NCBI GenBank assembly: GCA_900617975.1
Contig: UZAE01002023.1
Coordinates: forward strand, 1-10,582
Direction of reading: 5' to 3'
DNA length: 10,582 nt
Source of the DNA: Rodentolepis nana
Lineage: Eukaryota > Platyhelminthes > Cestoda > Cyclophyllidea > Hymenolepididae
Numbering within the stretch: position 1 is the stretch's first letter; each line of letters starts with the position of its first letter. Below the pieces are notes generated by a model that worked only from the letters and a program-made list of their open reading frames with translations, had not been told where the DNA came from and did not search any database. Of the stretch, positions 1 to 9,098 are shown piece by piece. The translations under genes were made by a program, and so were the position numbers.

Positions 1-247
1 GTTCTTTTACAACACAATAATTTGATCATTTCGTTAAATATCATTTTAAAAATTTTCAATGCACCTACAATTTGAGTTTACTAATATTATAATTGGAGGT
101 TGAAATTTGAGTCAACTGCTAATGATTTCAATTACTGTAAAGTATAAAATTTGGAAATCGTAAATTATTCTCAATAGTATCCTCCGAACCCCGTATAAAT
201 ATACCATATTCATAGTTATAAAACTAACAACTGTTATGATTTATTCA

Positions 248-258
248 ATCCATTTCAG
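248..258 (+). promoter_or_regulatory. Candidate 3' splice acceptor in the UCHL5 leader
   Basis: A pyrimidine-containing stretch ends in TTTCAG at 258, 31 bases before the UCHL5 start codon. It could be the acceptor of a 5'UTR intron whose donor lies upstream or outside the window, or the site where a spliced leader is added in trans, a common mechanism in flatworms. The sequence alone cannot tell these apart. The rest of 1-289 is AT-rich and shows no coding stretch or clear core promoter. Confidence 0.35.
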
Positions 259-289
259 CCAACAAATATTAACCTGTTTGACTATAATC

Positions 290-1412
290 ATGAGTGTAGC
301 AGGAAATTGGTGCCTTATTGAAAGCGATCCGGGGGTATTTAATGAATTAATGGCCGGTTTTGGTATGAAAAATATCAGGTCTAAGTTTTTTCAGGTGCCG
401 ATGGTTTAGAGTGTATTGAAGTCTATGACACTCAAAATACAGAATTCTTCAAGGATGCTCTGGGGCTTATTTTTCTATTTCAGTGGGGAAATGATCAGAA
501 GAAGGAATCAAAACCTCTTGATTTTGTTGACGATAACTCAATATTTTTTGCAAAGCAGGTTATCAATAACGCCTGTGCTACTCAAGCCCTTATAAACGTT
601 CTTTTCAACGTATCTTCCCCGAATCTAAAACTTGGGACCACGTTAACAGATTTCAAGTCGTTTGTTGCAGATTTTGATAGTCATGTAAGAGCATTGTATT
701 ATAATTATTCCAATTGTAGATGAAAGGCACTGCGTTATCGGATTGTGAGAAATTGCGTCTCACGCATAACAGTTTCGCTCGGTATGGCATTATTTAATTG
801 TCCTATGATGTTTCTTGAATAGGCCCCAGGTTTTTGAGGTCGACCAAAGTAACCAGGTCAGACCTGAGGATGTTTATCATTTTGTTGGATTTGTTCCTAT
901 TAACGGTGCAGTGTATGAACTTGATGGGCTAAAACCGAGTCCTGTCCGTGTAGCAACAATTAATGAGGGCTCCTCCTGGTTGGATGTTGCATTGCCTGTC
1001 ATAAACACACGAATGAGTGAATGCTTGGACGGAAAATTTAATCTTATGGCTCTTGTTCCAAGTCGTTTGCAGATGTACCAAAAACTTGCCCTCAAATATG
1101 TTGCGAATCCTCCCGTGAGTCACCTCTGCGTGGTCTTCTATTTCTTTTTTTGCCATATTTTATTCTGTATGAGGCTCGTTTTAGGTTGATAAGAGTCTTA
1201 TTTCCCAAAATGACTGCAATATCTACGCCGAAAAGGCTAAGTTAGCAGAACAACGAAGTGAGAATAATCGTCGAAGGCACAATTACCTTCCTTTTATCAT
1301 TGAATACTTCAAAGTCCTTGCTGAGAATAACCTTCTTATCCAGTCAGTGCAGACTGCGAAGAGCAAGTCAAAGCCCCAACAATCTCGAGCTGCTGCTGCT
1401 GCCAAGTCCTAA
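290..1412 (+). CDS. UCHL5: Ubiquitin carboxyl-terminal hydrolase L5 (UCH37), five exons
   Basis: Cysteine protease of the UCH (peptidase C12) family. In animals it trims ubiquitin chains at the 19S proteasome through Rpn13/ADRM1 and also associates with the INO80 remodeller. Exons: 290-362, 395-684, 720-781, 823-1114, 1185-1412; every junction is GT-AG and keeps frame, giving 314 residues against 329 in human. The start reads MSVAGNWCLIESDPGVF, matching the family N terminus. Catalytic residues are visible: Gln79 and Cys85 in QVINNACATQA, His161 in DVYHFVGF and Asp176 in YELDGL. The UCH37-specific C-terminal domain is present, with the RRRHNYLPFIIEYFK block near residues 261-275. The extreme C terminus is a Lys/Ser/Ala tail (AAAAAKS) rather than the Lys/Glu-rich tail of vertebrates. 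Introns are 32, 35, 41 and 70 bases. The family assignment is secure; the exon model rests on frame and homology. Confidence 0.95.
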
Positions 1413-1507
1413 CACTCTCATCGTCTCCACATTTGTCCATTCCTTTTTTTTCAGAGTTTAGTGAAATTGTGGTGCTTGCGAAGAGGCAATCTTGCCATTT
1501 CGTTTTA

Positions 1508-1513
1508 AATAAA
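1508..1513 (+). terminator. UCHL5 polyadenylation signal AATAAA
   Basis: A canonical AATAAA lies 96 bases after the UCHL5 stop codon, followed by a T/G-rich stretch around 1522-1545 that fits a downstream cleavage element. It is on the coding strand of UCHL5. Confidence 0.7.
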
Positions 1514-1975
1514 TAGACTACCTTTCTCTGTTGTAATTTGCGTCTGCCTCTTTTCTTATCACTATACGAGATTGATCTACGAATTGGACTTGTTCTTAAG
1601 TGGTATCTTCAGCTTTTATCAACTGGCGGACGTGTCATTTCCCTCCTAACTGAATTTAGTGGTAGTTTAAAATCTCTCCCGTAGCCCGTAGCAAGGCTAT
1701 CTCCGCTTCCTCTAGTAGATTTTCGATCACCTTGTACCGCCTATCAAATTTTGGTGATGCTCAAGTCTCACTCCAACCTACGAACTAATAGAGCTGTGGA
1801 GAATCTGCTAGTATAAGCAGAAATTTTTAAGATATGATTCGGGAGTGAACACTTGCGACTTAATCATCTCTCTTAAAGATTAGTTATTCATTGATAACTC
1901 TGTTTCATGTGAAAAATTGGATTCACAGTTACTCAAGTAACGCATTATTGAATTAAGAAATACATTGCACAGAAA
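1514..1975. other. Intergenic region between the two convergent genes
   Basis: About 460 bases between the 3' ends of UCHL5 (plus) and nicastrin (minus). No coding stretch or RNA gene is apparent. On the minus strand no canonical AATAAA follows the nicastrin stop; the nearest candidate is a variant AATAAT at 1949-1944, about 27 bases downstream of it. The two transcripts may therefore share or overlap this short spacer. Confidence 0.6.
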
Positions 1976-4900
1976 TTAACATCCACGTCGGGTTTGTGGT
2001 AGGTCACAGGGTTGAACAAAAAGCTGTTGAGAGTACCGTCGTCCAAAATAGGCAAGAATAGCCGTAGTGAGAGTTAAGAAGATACCTACAACCAGAGCGA
2101 CCATGTCGTTGGAGGGCGAGGAGGAACGGAAGAGACGCACGTAGCGACGACCCTGGTATGGAGTGGATCGAACCCAACCAGGAGCTGCCACTTTGTCGTT
2201 TTCAAGGAAGAAAAAGGAAGTTCCCGCCTCCACCAAACTGCGGTAACACCACCATGAACCATTGTAGTCTGCAAAACAAAAAAACCAAGGTGAAGTTCAG
2301 TAACTCTCGAGCAAATTTATGCGTTTCCCGCATGAATGGGGAACAGTGCTCCCCTCCTCCTCCCCCCTCCAAGCACATTTCCCTACACTTCGGTTTCACA
2401 ATTATGGGCAGCATAATCAAAATTGTGGGAAATTTCATTTCACCAAAGGAAAAAAATCCCACGAATGTATTCTAGCAAATAGCCCACAACTGGACAGCCA
2501 TATGCTCTAACAAAGTACTCTCTCAACATCTCAAGCAATACAATTTGAAGGGCAAAAAATGCCGTAGGCCACTACACTCGCTGAAAAAGGTCATTGATCG
2601 GCTGGTTATACAAAGTGCCGCCTCCTTGTCGTTTTGAGTTAATTAAGTAGTCCACTGTAATTCAAAAGAAAGTTGCTTTCCATTATTGCCCTACCACGCT
2701 CTTCCTTGGGAGTGAAGTAAAGTCACGAAGGTGAAGAAGGTGATGTTGAAGAAGTCAAACAGTCCAACCATCATGGTGACCTTCAGTTTCTAACTAGGCC
2801 AACCCATCACATTGGTGTGCCTGTAGAACGCCCACTTCAGAAAACCTCACAATCAAATTAGAAGTAAAGACTGTTTGTGGAGAGCACGAGAACGCAGATT
2901 CCTTGCTGCTATTGAAGTAGGAGATGCTTTCCAAAGTATCTCAAAAAAATACTAGCAAATAATTGACCAGTTGCACAACCAAAATATCTGCTCAACAATG
3001 CTCTGATTAAAGCTAGATTACAGGAGAATTCCGACCGCTAACGAAAATGATAACAAGGAAACCATTGGAACTTACATCCATACATGTAGGTAAACGCTCC
3101 ATACTCCTCCTTAGGTGGGCATTCCTTAAGGCGTTCACCGGTGAGGCCCATTAAGAGATGAGACGCAACATGGGAAACTCGCCAGGCCCGGCCGTCAACC
3201 GCGTCGTAGGTCTGCATTGGGATGGGCCTGCGTAGACTCAGCAAGAAATCAACCACCTCAGGCTCCAAATGCTTTAAGAAATTAAGTAACAAGTATGAGG
3301 CATGACATATATTGGAGACATGGAAACTTTAAAATAGCGTGCACTTACCAACCGTAGGAGCTCGCAACCAGGATCTTTCAGGAAGCAATTCATCAATTCA
3401 CCGGGTTTCACTCCACTTATCGGTTCTGAAATCGGTTGTGATGCATTTCCCACAACCAACTGTAGGAAAATAATTCGTCAAATTTAGTCGATATAGACAC
3501 TTAAATAACTCTTCGGTGAAGACTGAGGCAATCAAATGGCAACAGCTGCTTAGTATCAAATCAATTAGATAACGCCGTTTGTAAATATGAGATTATTTCA
3601 TTAATAACACGAGAATACTATGTCCTTCGTTTGAGTTACAGGAAATTTTTCTTCTTCCAAGACCATACCAGTACCAAGACAAGTTTTAAGTAACTCAACC
3701 TAACGGAAAGCAATCTTATACGCTTTAAGACAGTCTAATTCATGTTTTAGCTCCACTAACCAGCTCTTAGCTCCCTAAACCATCTCAACAATGAATAGTT
3801 ACACCAATCAGCGTATATATCACCGATGCCGTTAACCATCAAAGTACTCTCCCTTCTCCTTCGTTCTTCTGTACCTAGTGATTGTTACAAGTTGGCTAAT
3901 ATTAAGTTCAAATAAATATAGGGCAGCCAACTCACTCTGTGGAGAGCATCAGCGAGGAGATTCGCCAATCGATTGAGATAGTCATCCGAGGCATTTCGGG
4001 CTGGCCATTGCGTATCCAGGAAGGAGTCAAGAAAGTAATCCGCAAAGGGTGGCCCAGCAGGCCGATCAGAAATGATGGTATGACTAATTGGGAGCTTTCG
4101 ATTAATAAAAAACCGTAGCAGGGCTTGTAAGGATGCACTCGGTGGTAGAATTGTTGTTTCAACAGATGAACTGCCGTTCAAAAGAATAACTCCACCATTT
4201 GCTGATGCGTTTAATGTCCTCCACAGAGACGAAGTAGCTTCTTCTTGATGGAAATATTGGGTGACATTAGGATCAGAGAGGAGGTAATATATGGGTGCGT
4301 CGTTTGCAGCTGTAGTTTGAGGTAGACCAATGCCGGCTAACTCGATAATGGATTCGATGGAATCAGGTTTGAATGGGAGACCAGAGGAGCGGGCCAATCG
4401 ATCATGAGTAAGGTCGAAGAAGAAGCGTTGAGAGCCCGTGAAGCTCAATGCCTCATTGTCCAAGAGGACGAAAAGGAGGTTCTTGTGAAGCCTACCGGAC
4501 TGTGATATTAATTCATTTAGAGAAACATTTAATAACAGACACTTTAAATATTTTGTAATTTTAGTGCAGAAAATTTTAAAACACAAAAGTAATTATTGCT
4601 AAGGTAAGTTAGGCTAAATATCCACCTTGGAGCTCATGATCTTCTCAATTTGAACAAGCCTTCAACGAGAAGACTAAGCGTTGGGTTGGAAAAATATGAA
4701 CGAACGGGAGAGTGAGAGACAGTTGGCAGATTTGTCCATTTTGTTTAGTAATGAACCATTAACAGTTAGAGGCAAAAGTATGAGCCAGTAGATGAGCAAT
4801 ACGTGGATATACAGAGCGGGATACCCTCGAGATTGATCAATGCGATTAAACAATTCGATTACCCAATGTGCAGGCAATGGGGAATTGAACACATAACAAC

Positions 4901-6123
4901 ATCTATGACAGACCTACATGCTAGGCACATCACCACTGCACACTTCAAATGCCATTCTCAAAATCATCCTTAGCAGTGTTCTCAACTTGAAGATTCCTGA
5001 ATATTAACTCCGTGACGGTGGCAAATTTGTGTTCACACGTCATTAAATGCTTTAAATGGTAAAAAGTAGGAGGATTTGCAAACATTTTCTTAAAAGTCCA
5101 CTCACAACGAAATTTAACCAAACAGTAATATTCGATTAGAAATAGAATTAAACGACAAAACAAAATTATATTACCTTAACATCCGCCTGATTGAGCAAAT
5201 GCGCAGCAGCAGAAATTATAACACTGACAGCAGGAAGAACTGAGAGAGCCGAAGATGCACTTCTATCAAACATACTCAGTGCATCAATTCGCGAAATCAC
5301 AAGAATTGTTGGATCCACTCTGGTGGAATCCGAACCTTCCGAGACCGTAGTATTTCGAGCACGAAGAGCTAGATTTACACCGCTGACTTCCTCGCAATAA
5401 GAAGAGGTTAACTAACCGGGAGAGATTAACATAGAATTAACTTACACTCAAGTGCATACTCTGCAACGACTCACGATCGTAACACTTTTGAGACGAAAGC
5501 ACGGCAGACATGAAATTTCCAATCTCCATCATGCAGCGAGTATCGTCAATTGGCGCCTTATTATACACACTATGACACTTGACAATTTTGTTCCAAGTTT
5601 CTGTATTATTGCCCTCGGCAAGAACAACTGGAAAAGGCCAAGAAGTCGTGGCATAATCGGAGGCATACGGATTCCAACTCAATTTATTACCGCAGATGTT
5701 ATGACTATCACTGTAGAATGTAAAATTACCGTTTGGACAGTGGTTATTTTCAGAAAAATTTGATACAAATGCAGTTGAGTTTGGGAAATTTGGAGAAAAT
5801 ACAAGTAGCCCGGAAACCCTCTCAGAATTACGAAGAAATTCAGTTAAGTCCTTGTTTATGAATAATTCAAGTGGAATTACAACCATTAAATCTGAGGAAG
5901 CATTCTTAACAGACTCTTTTAAACTGTTCAAATCATCTTCTATAATCAATTCGCCGATACTACTCGGATATTTTGATGAACAACCAACTTCAGAAGTGAC
6001 GTTTAGTTTTCTAGAACAATGGGACAAGTTCTTATCGGGAATTTCATCATAGACTTTGCGGCATGAAGAAGAATTAAAAAAAATCACTAAGCATAAAAAT
6101 ATCCAAAACGTTATATTCCGCAT
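1976..6123 (-). CDS. NCSTN: Nicastrin, gamma-secretase subunit, six exons
   Basis: Type I membrane glycoprotein that gates substrate access to presenilin in gamma-secretase (Notch and APP processing). Exons on the minus strand: 6123-5446, 5411-5175, 4499-3936, 3459-3349, 3271-3076, 2268-1976. All junctions are GT-AG and in phase, giving 692 residues (human 709). The start is supported by an in-frame TAA directly before the ATG and by a signal peptide (FWIFLCLVIFF, residues 6-16). Visible landmarks: CSRKLNVTSEVGC near 36-48; the lid tryptophan Trp150 in KLSWNP; NLLFVLLDNEALSFTGSQRF at 312-331, equivalent to the human DYIGS region, with Glu321 matching human Glu333; a cysteine-containing segment around 580-605; and one membrane helix at about 651-670 followed by a short Arg-rich cytoplasmic tail. 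Over a dozen N-X-S/T sequons fit a heavily glycosylated ectodomain. Introns 1 and 4 are short (34 and 77 bases); the other three are 476-807. Family assignment is secure. Confidence 0.95.
2269..3075 (-). other. Nicastrin intron 5 (807 bases)
   Basis: Starts with GTAAGT at 3075 and ends with TTTTGCAG at 2269; it splits a Tyr codon (T|AC), so the phase matches. It holds no convincing coding stretch. Within it, 2349-2370 is 22 uninterrupted pyrimidines on the plus strand, so the nicastrin pre-mRNA carries a purine-only, G-rich run about 80 bases before the acceptor. Confidence 0.8.
3460..3935 (-). other. Nicastrin intron 3 (476 bases)
   Basis: Begins with GTGAGT at 3935 and ends with TTCCTACAG at 3460, in phase 0. 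Nothing else recognisable is seen in it. Confidence 0.8.
4500..5174 (-). other. Nicastrin intron 2 (675 bases)
   Basis: Begins with GTAATA at 5174 and ends with ATATCACAG at 4500, in phase 0. The flanking exons join exactly where the nicastrin family is continuous (...NQADVK then SGRLHKNLLFV...). The short open frames inside it match no nicastrin segment and are best read as chance. Confidence 0.8.
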
Positions 6124-6767
6124 TTATATTATTTAATTTAATTCAGAAGCGAGATATTTAACATTGCGTTTATGACCTTGTTTCGGTTATTATTTACGCG
6201 CAATTAAAATTAGTGAAAAACATTGTAGTTGCAATCTTAAAATAATAATTAATTTATTTTAATTTAGAAAATTGATGTTTTGGAGAGCAAAAATTGGTAA
6301 TTCGCTAAAAAATAAACAGCGTTGATTTTGTGAAAGCGATAAGATTATTTTATATATGACGAAAAATGTCATATGTTTTTAACTATAATTATAGTTTTCA
6401 TTTTCTTTGAAAAATTGTCAGATATCTTTTTTGCCCTAATAAGATCCCAGAAATTTGAAACTCGTAATATGTTTTCGTGACGTAAAATTTTGTAACCTTA
6501 AAATCTATTTCTTTCAGTGTAAAATTTACTTCCATTGTTAATTTATTGCTCTCTTAATCGTTTTTCCAATAACATATTTTAATAACTCTTAACTTCGCAT
6601 TCACTTTAACTTATTTAATAATACAATCATCTATAGTCGTATAATAAGAAAATCGTAATCGAGTCGCCTATTATCCTCAAATATCACCTTTCCTTATATG
6701 CGCCTTCAGCATTGCTCCAATAATGAATAGGTAATTTGCAATATTATCGATTCTCGTGAAATTTCAG
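6124..6767. other. AT-rich intergenic region upstream of nicastrin
   Basis: No coding stretch is supported here. It must hold the nicastrin promoter (minus strand) and possibly the start of the plus-strand gene that follows. It contains a perfect 16-bp palindrome at 6381-6396 and a 7-bp hairpin (arms 6354-6360 and 6368-6374). Neither has a known meaning in this sequence. Confidence 0.5.
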
Positions 6768-8101
6768 AAATAATAATCAGGAGGTTTCATACCTTGTGAT
6801 ATCAGTTATTCTCCTTTCATTGCAGTGTTTTCTACATATCAAAAGTGTGGCAAAAATTTATACTTTCACATTCGCTTTCACCATATTTCTGGTAACAGCT
6901 CATTTATGTGGTTTGTGCATCCTAGCCCCAAAAGTAAAGCCTCACGTTCAAATATTAAAATTATATTCTTTTCAGATTGCGATCACTTCACAAAATTTTT
7001 TTCTGAATGGCAACATAAACCGACTGTTACTCGCAGTTATAACTCACAAAGATGAATGGCATCTGAATTACGCTTTGACTCTTTTCCTTCGATATGTAGT
7101 GATATTTGAACGACGACTGCCAGGATGGGATCTGATAGTTCACCTATTTATTGTTGTCATTTTTTCGAGCGTCATCTCACTGTTTATAAGTGAATTTGCT
7201 TGCACACTTTTCCCAATTCAATTTTTTCAAACTTACGAACTCTTGGGGTTTGCCGGTAAGTTTGTCAACATCATTTCAAAAATGGAAGCTGATGGATTTT
7301 AACCATTAATTTTATTTCATTTTCTCATCTCAATAAATAAATAATTCTTGTTCGTTAACTAAAATTCATAGGCGGGTTTTTCTTTTCTATTCCATCAAGT
7401 ACAAAATCGATATCGAAATTCTCCCACCCAAAATTTTTGTCATTGCCCTTAGAAGCCATGTTCACTCTTTCAGCACTTTTAACAGTATCTAAGGAAATAT
7501 TGAATTTTAATTTTATAAAAATTGTTGAACTCCTTATTACTATTTTCATTTGATTAATATCAGATGCAGCTTCAACTCTTGGAGTCATTTACTGCTTAAA
7601 TGGACATGGAACCTTCAAGCAATTCAATTTGCCATTTGGTTTCCATGTTCGAATCAGCCGGTCCCTTCAGAGGTGGGTGACTTTCTTTTTCTCCGATGTT
7701 CGACGGGCATTTAACTTTCCTTTTGGTAAGTTTAGCCTAAATTCTCTGGCGGAAGCACTATTAAAATTAGGCTTTTTACACTATAACACCATAAAGCTAG
7801 GTAACTTTTGTACAATTTACAATAACTTTGGATATCACTAAGCTTTTGAAGTCCAGAATTTAAGTGGAGATCTAATTTACGTTCGATTGGTGTCTAAGAG
7901 GAGATAGTAGGAATAAAACCAAATATCGTCCGTTGTCGTAAATTAGTTAATAATGCCTGAGGTCGGATTAACTTTATTAATTCCTAATTAATGCTCTCAT
8001 ACATTTTAGCACACATTGGTCCAATTATTTCTGGTATTTTATGCTTTCATCTCTTCAATAAACTTCAGTGGAATAGAAGTCGTCAATCTGTTTCCAATTG
8101 A
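6768..8101 (+). CDS. Possible multi-pass membrane protein, MBOAT-like C-terminal half
   Basis: Tentative exons: 6768-7255 (after an ATTTCAG acceptor), 7372-7398, 7564-7725 and 8010-8101. Junctions are GT-AG and in phase and the model ends in TGA; an AATAAA 31 bases later (8132) supports that end. The first exon has no stop for about 160 codons and encodes several hydrophobic helices. The best recognisable part is LFLRYVVIFERRLPGW, a long helix, then SLFISEFACTLFPIQFF and TYELLGFAG. This resembles the segment around the catalytic His of sterol/diacylglycerol O-acyltransferases (pattern S-x-F-x-H-E-[YF]), except that Ser replaces His. HIGPIISGILCFHLF in the last exon resembles the final helix of the same enzymes. 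No N-terminal half or start codon was found, so this may be a truncated or decaying copy. The 27-base exon is the weakest part. A 42-base in-frame stretch at 6934-6975 could also be an intron. The match is pattern recognition, not an alignment. Confidence 0.35.
7332..7337 (+). terminator. Candidate alternative polyadenylation signal AATAAA
   Basis: Lies 30 bases after the TAA at 7300-7302 that is reached if the intron starting at 7256 is retained. It would give a shorter transcript of the putative membrane protein. AATAAA is common by chance in AT-rich DNA. Confidence 0.3.
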
Positions 8102-8131
8102 TTTCCATCTTATCGGAAAATACTCATTGGT

Positions 8132-8137
8132 AATAAA
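8132..8137 (+). terminator. Candidate polyadenylation signal AATAAA
   Basis: Lies 31 bases after the TGA at 8099-8101 of the spliced model of the putative membrane protein. The spacing is typical of flatworm genes with short 3'UTRs, but chance occurrence is likely enough that this is only supporting evidence. Confidence 0.4.
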
Positions 8138-8668
8138 TAATTTACTCTAATATCCCTGTTTAATTGCCATGTGGAAGGAGACAAAAGTTGTGCCAATTGA
8201 ATAAAAATCCGGTTTCTACTGCCGTGATTATGGTACCCAATAGATATTGCCTAAAGTGGGTAGAAGTGCTGATTTTGAAAATTAAAAAAGAAAAAACATT
8301 TTTCAAGATTACGCTCTCGACAAACAATAGCGTTATGCTTCTGTTTTCCCTACAGGGTACTTTAGGAAACTCAGGTTTCCTATGGACTTTCAGTCTCATT
8401 AAAAGAGAGAAACCTCTTACATTTAGGACCCATTTGAGGGGGGAAGGGTATAATTTCCAAGTATAGAGAACAAATGGTTACTACTAACCTATGTTCTAGC
8501 ACATTTAAATCCGGGCCAATATTTCATCTTGTGCTAACTTTGCTCTGAGTTTGTCTATTACTTACTATTTCACCTAAATTCCTATTGTACTTGAACTCGA
8601 TCTTTGTTATTCAAAAATAACGACCCCATCAAATCCCTACTTCTTCCAATACTGACAGGTAAGATTCT
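8138..8668. other. Non-coding or unassigned stretch
   Basis: Contains short open frames on both strands, including a plus-strand frame up to 8466 with an acceptor-like CCCTACAG at about 8348-8355. None shows recognisable protein features, so no gene is called. Confidence 0.4.
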
Positions 8669-8911
8669 ATGGGTTTTCTTTTCTATTTAAAGTTCATACT
8701 ATTATTCCGTTCGCCGAAACAGACTAGTAACATGATCGAACTATTTACAGACAATATCACGTATTCTGCAAATATATTTGTTCCCAAGGATGAAAAAAGG
8801 ATAATATTGCAGTGGAATGAAAGTAAATGTCACATTCAATGGGAAGATGGAAGAGATTACAATACTTTTATAGGACTCGTGAAGGTGTACGTGAAGCATC
8901 TTGGTCCTTGA
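8669..8911 (+). CDS. Unrecognised 80-residue reading frame, possible exon
   Basis: An open frame from ATG to TGA. It encodes a hydrophobic start (MGFLFYLKFILLF), then a hydrophilic part with two N-glycosylation sequons (NIT and NES), one Cys, and alternating hydrophobic/charged stretches such as KRIILQWNESKCHIQWEDG. This would suit a small secreted protein or the first exon of a larger one. No family is recognised. AAACAG at 8717-8722 could be an internal acceptor. A shifted frame is also open over 8827-9012, so chance cannot be excluded. Confidence 0.22.
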   Translation: MGFLFYLKFILLFRSPKQTSNMIELFTDNITYSANIFVPKDEKRIILQWNESKCHIQWEDGRDYNTFIGLVKVYVKHLGP

Positions 8912-9098
8912 ACTTGAGCAGTTGTGAGCATCTGATGGCTTTAAAGTCAATAACAATCTATTTTATTATTCCAACATCGAACACGCGTTTTGGAGTGAAA
9001 GCATGTTTATGAAAAAGGCGTGATTAAACAAAGGAAACGTCAGGACCAAAATTTCAAGGTTAATAAACTTAGAAGGTAGTTCAATAATATATTTCTGA

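Noticed and set aside
2158..2510. Overlapping frames on both strands around the pyrimidine tract
   Set aside because: They fall in intron 5 or the antisense of exon 6 of nicastrin; compositional bias explains the open frames.
4674..5163. Two minus-strand open frames of 72 codons
   Set aside because: They lie inside nicastrin intron 2, have no acceptor-donor pair in phase, and the neighbouring exons already join without a gap in the family.
5191..6052. Plus-strand open frames over 5191-5400, 5452-5763 and 5852-6052
   Set aside because: They are antisense shadows of nicastrin exons 1 and 2.
7355..7588. Minus-strand open frame of 77 codons
   Set aside because: No recognisable features, low-complexity composition, and it overlaps the plus-strand model.
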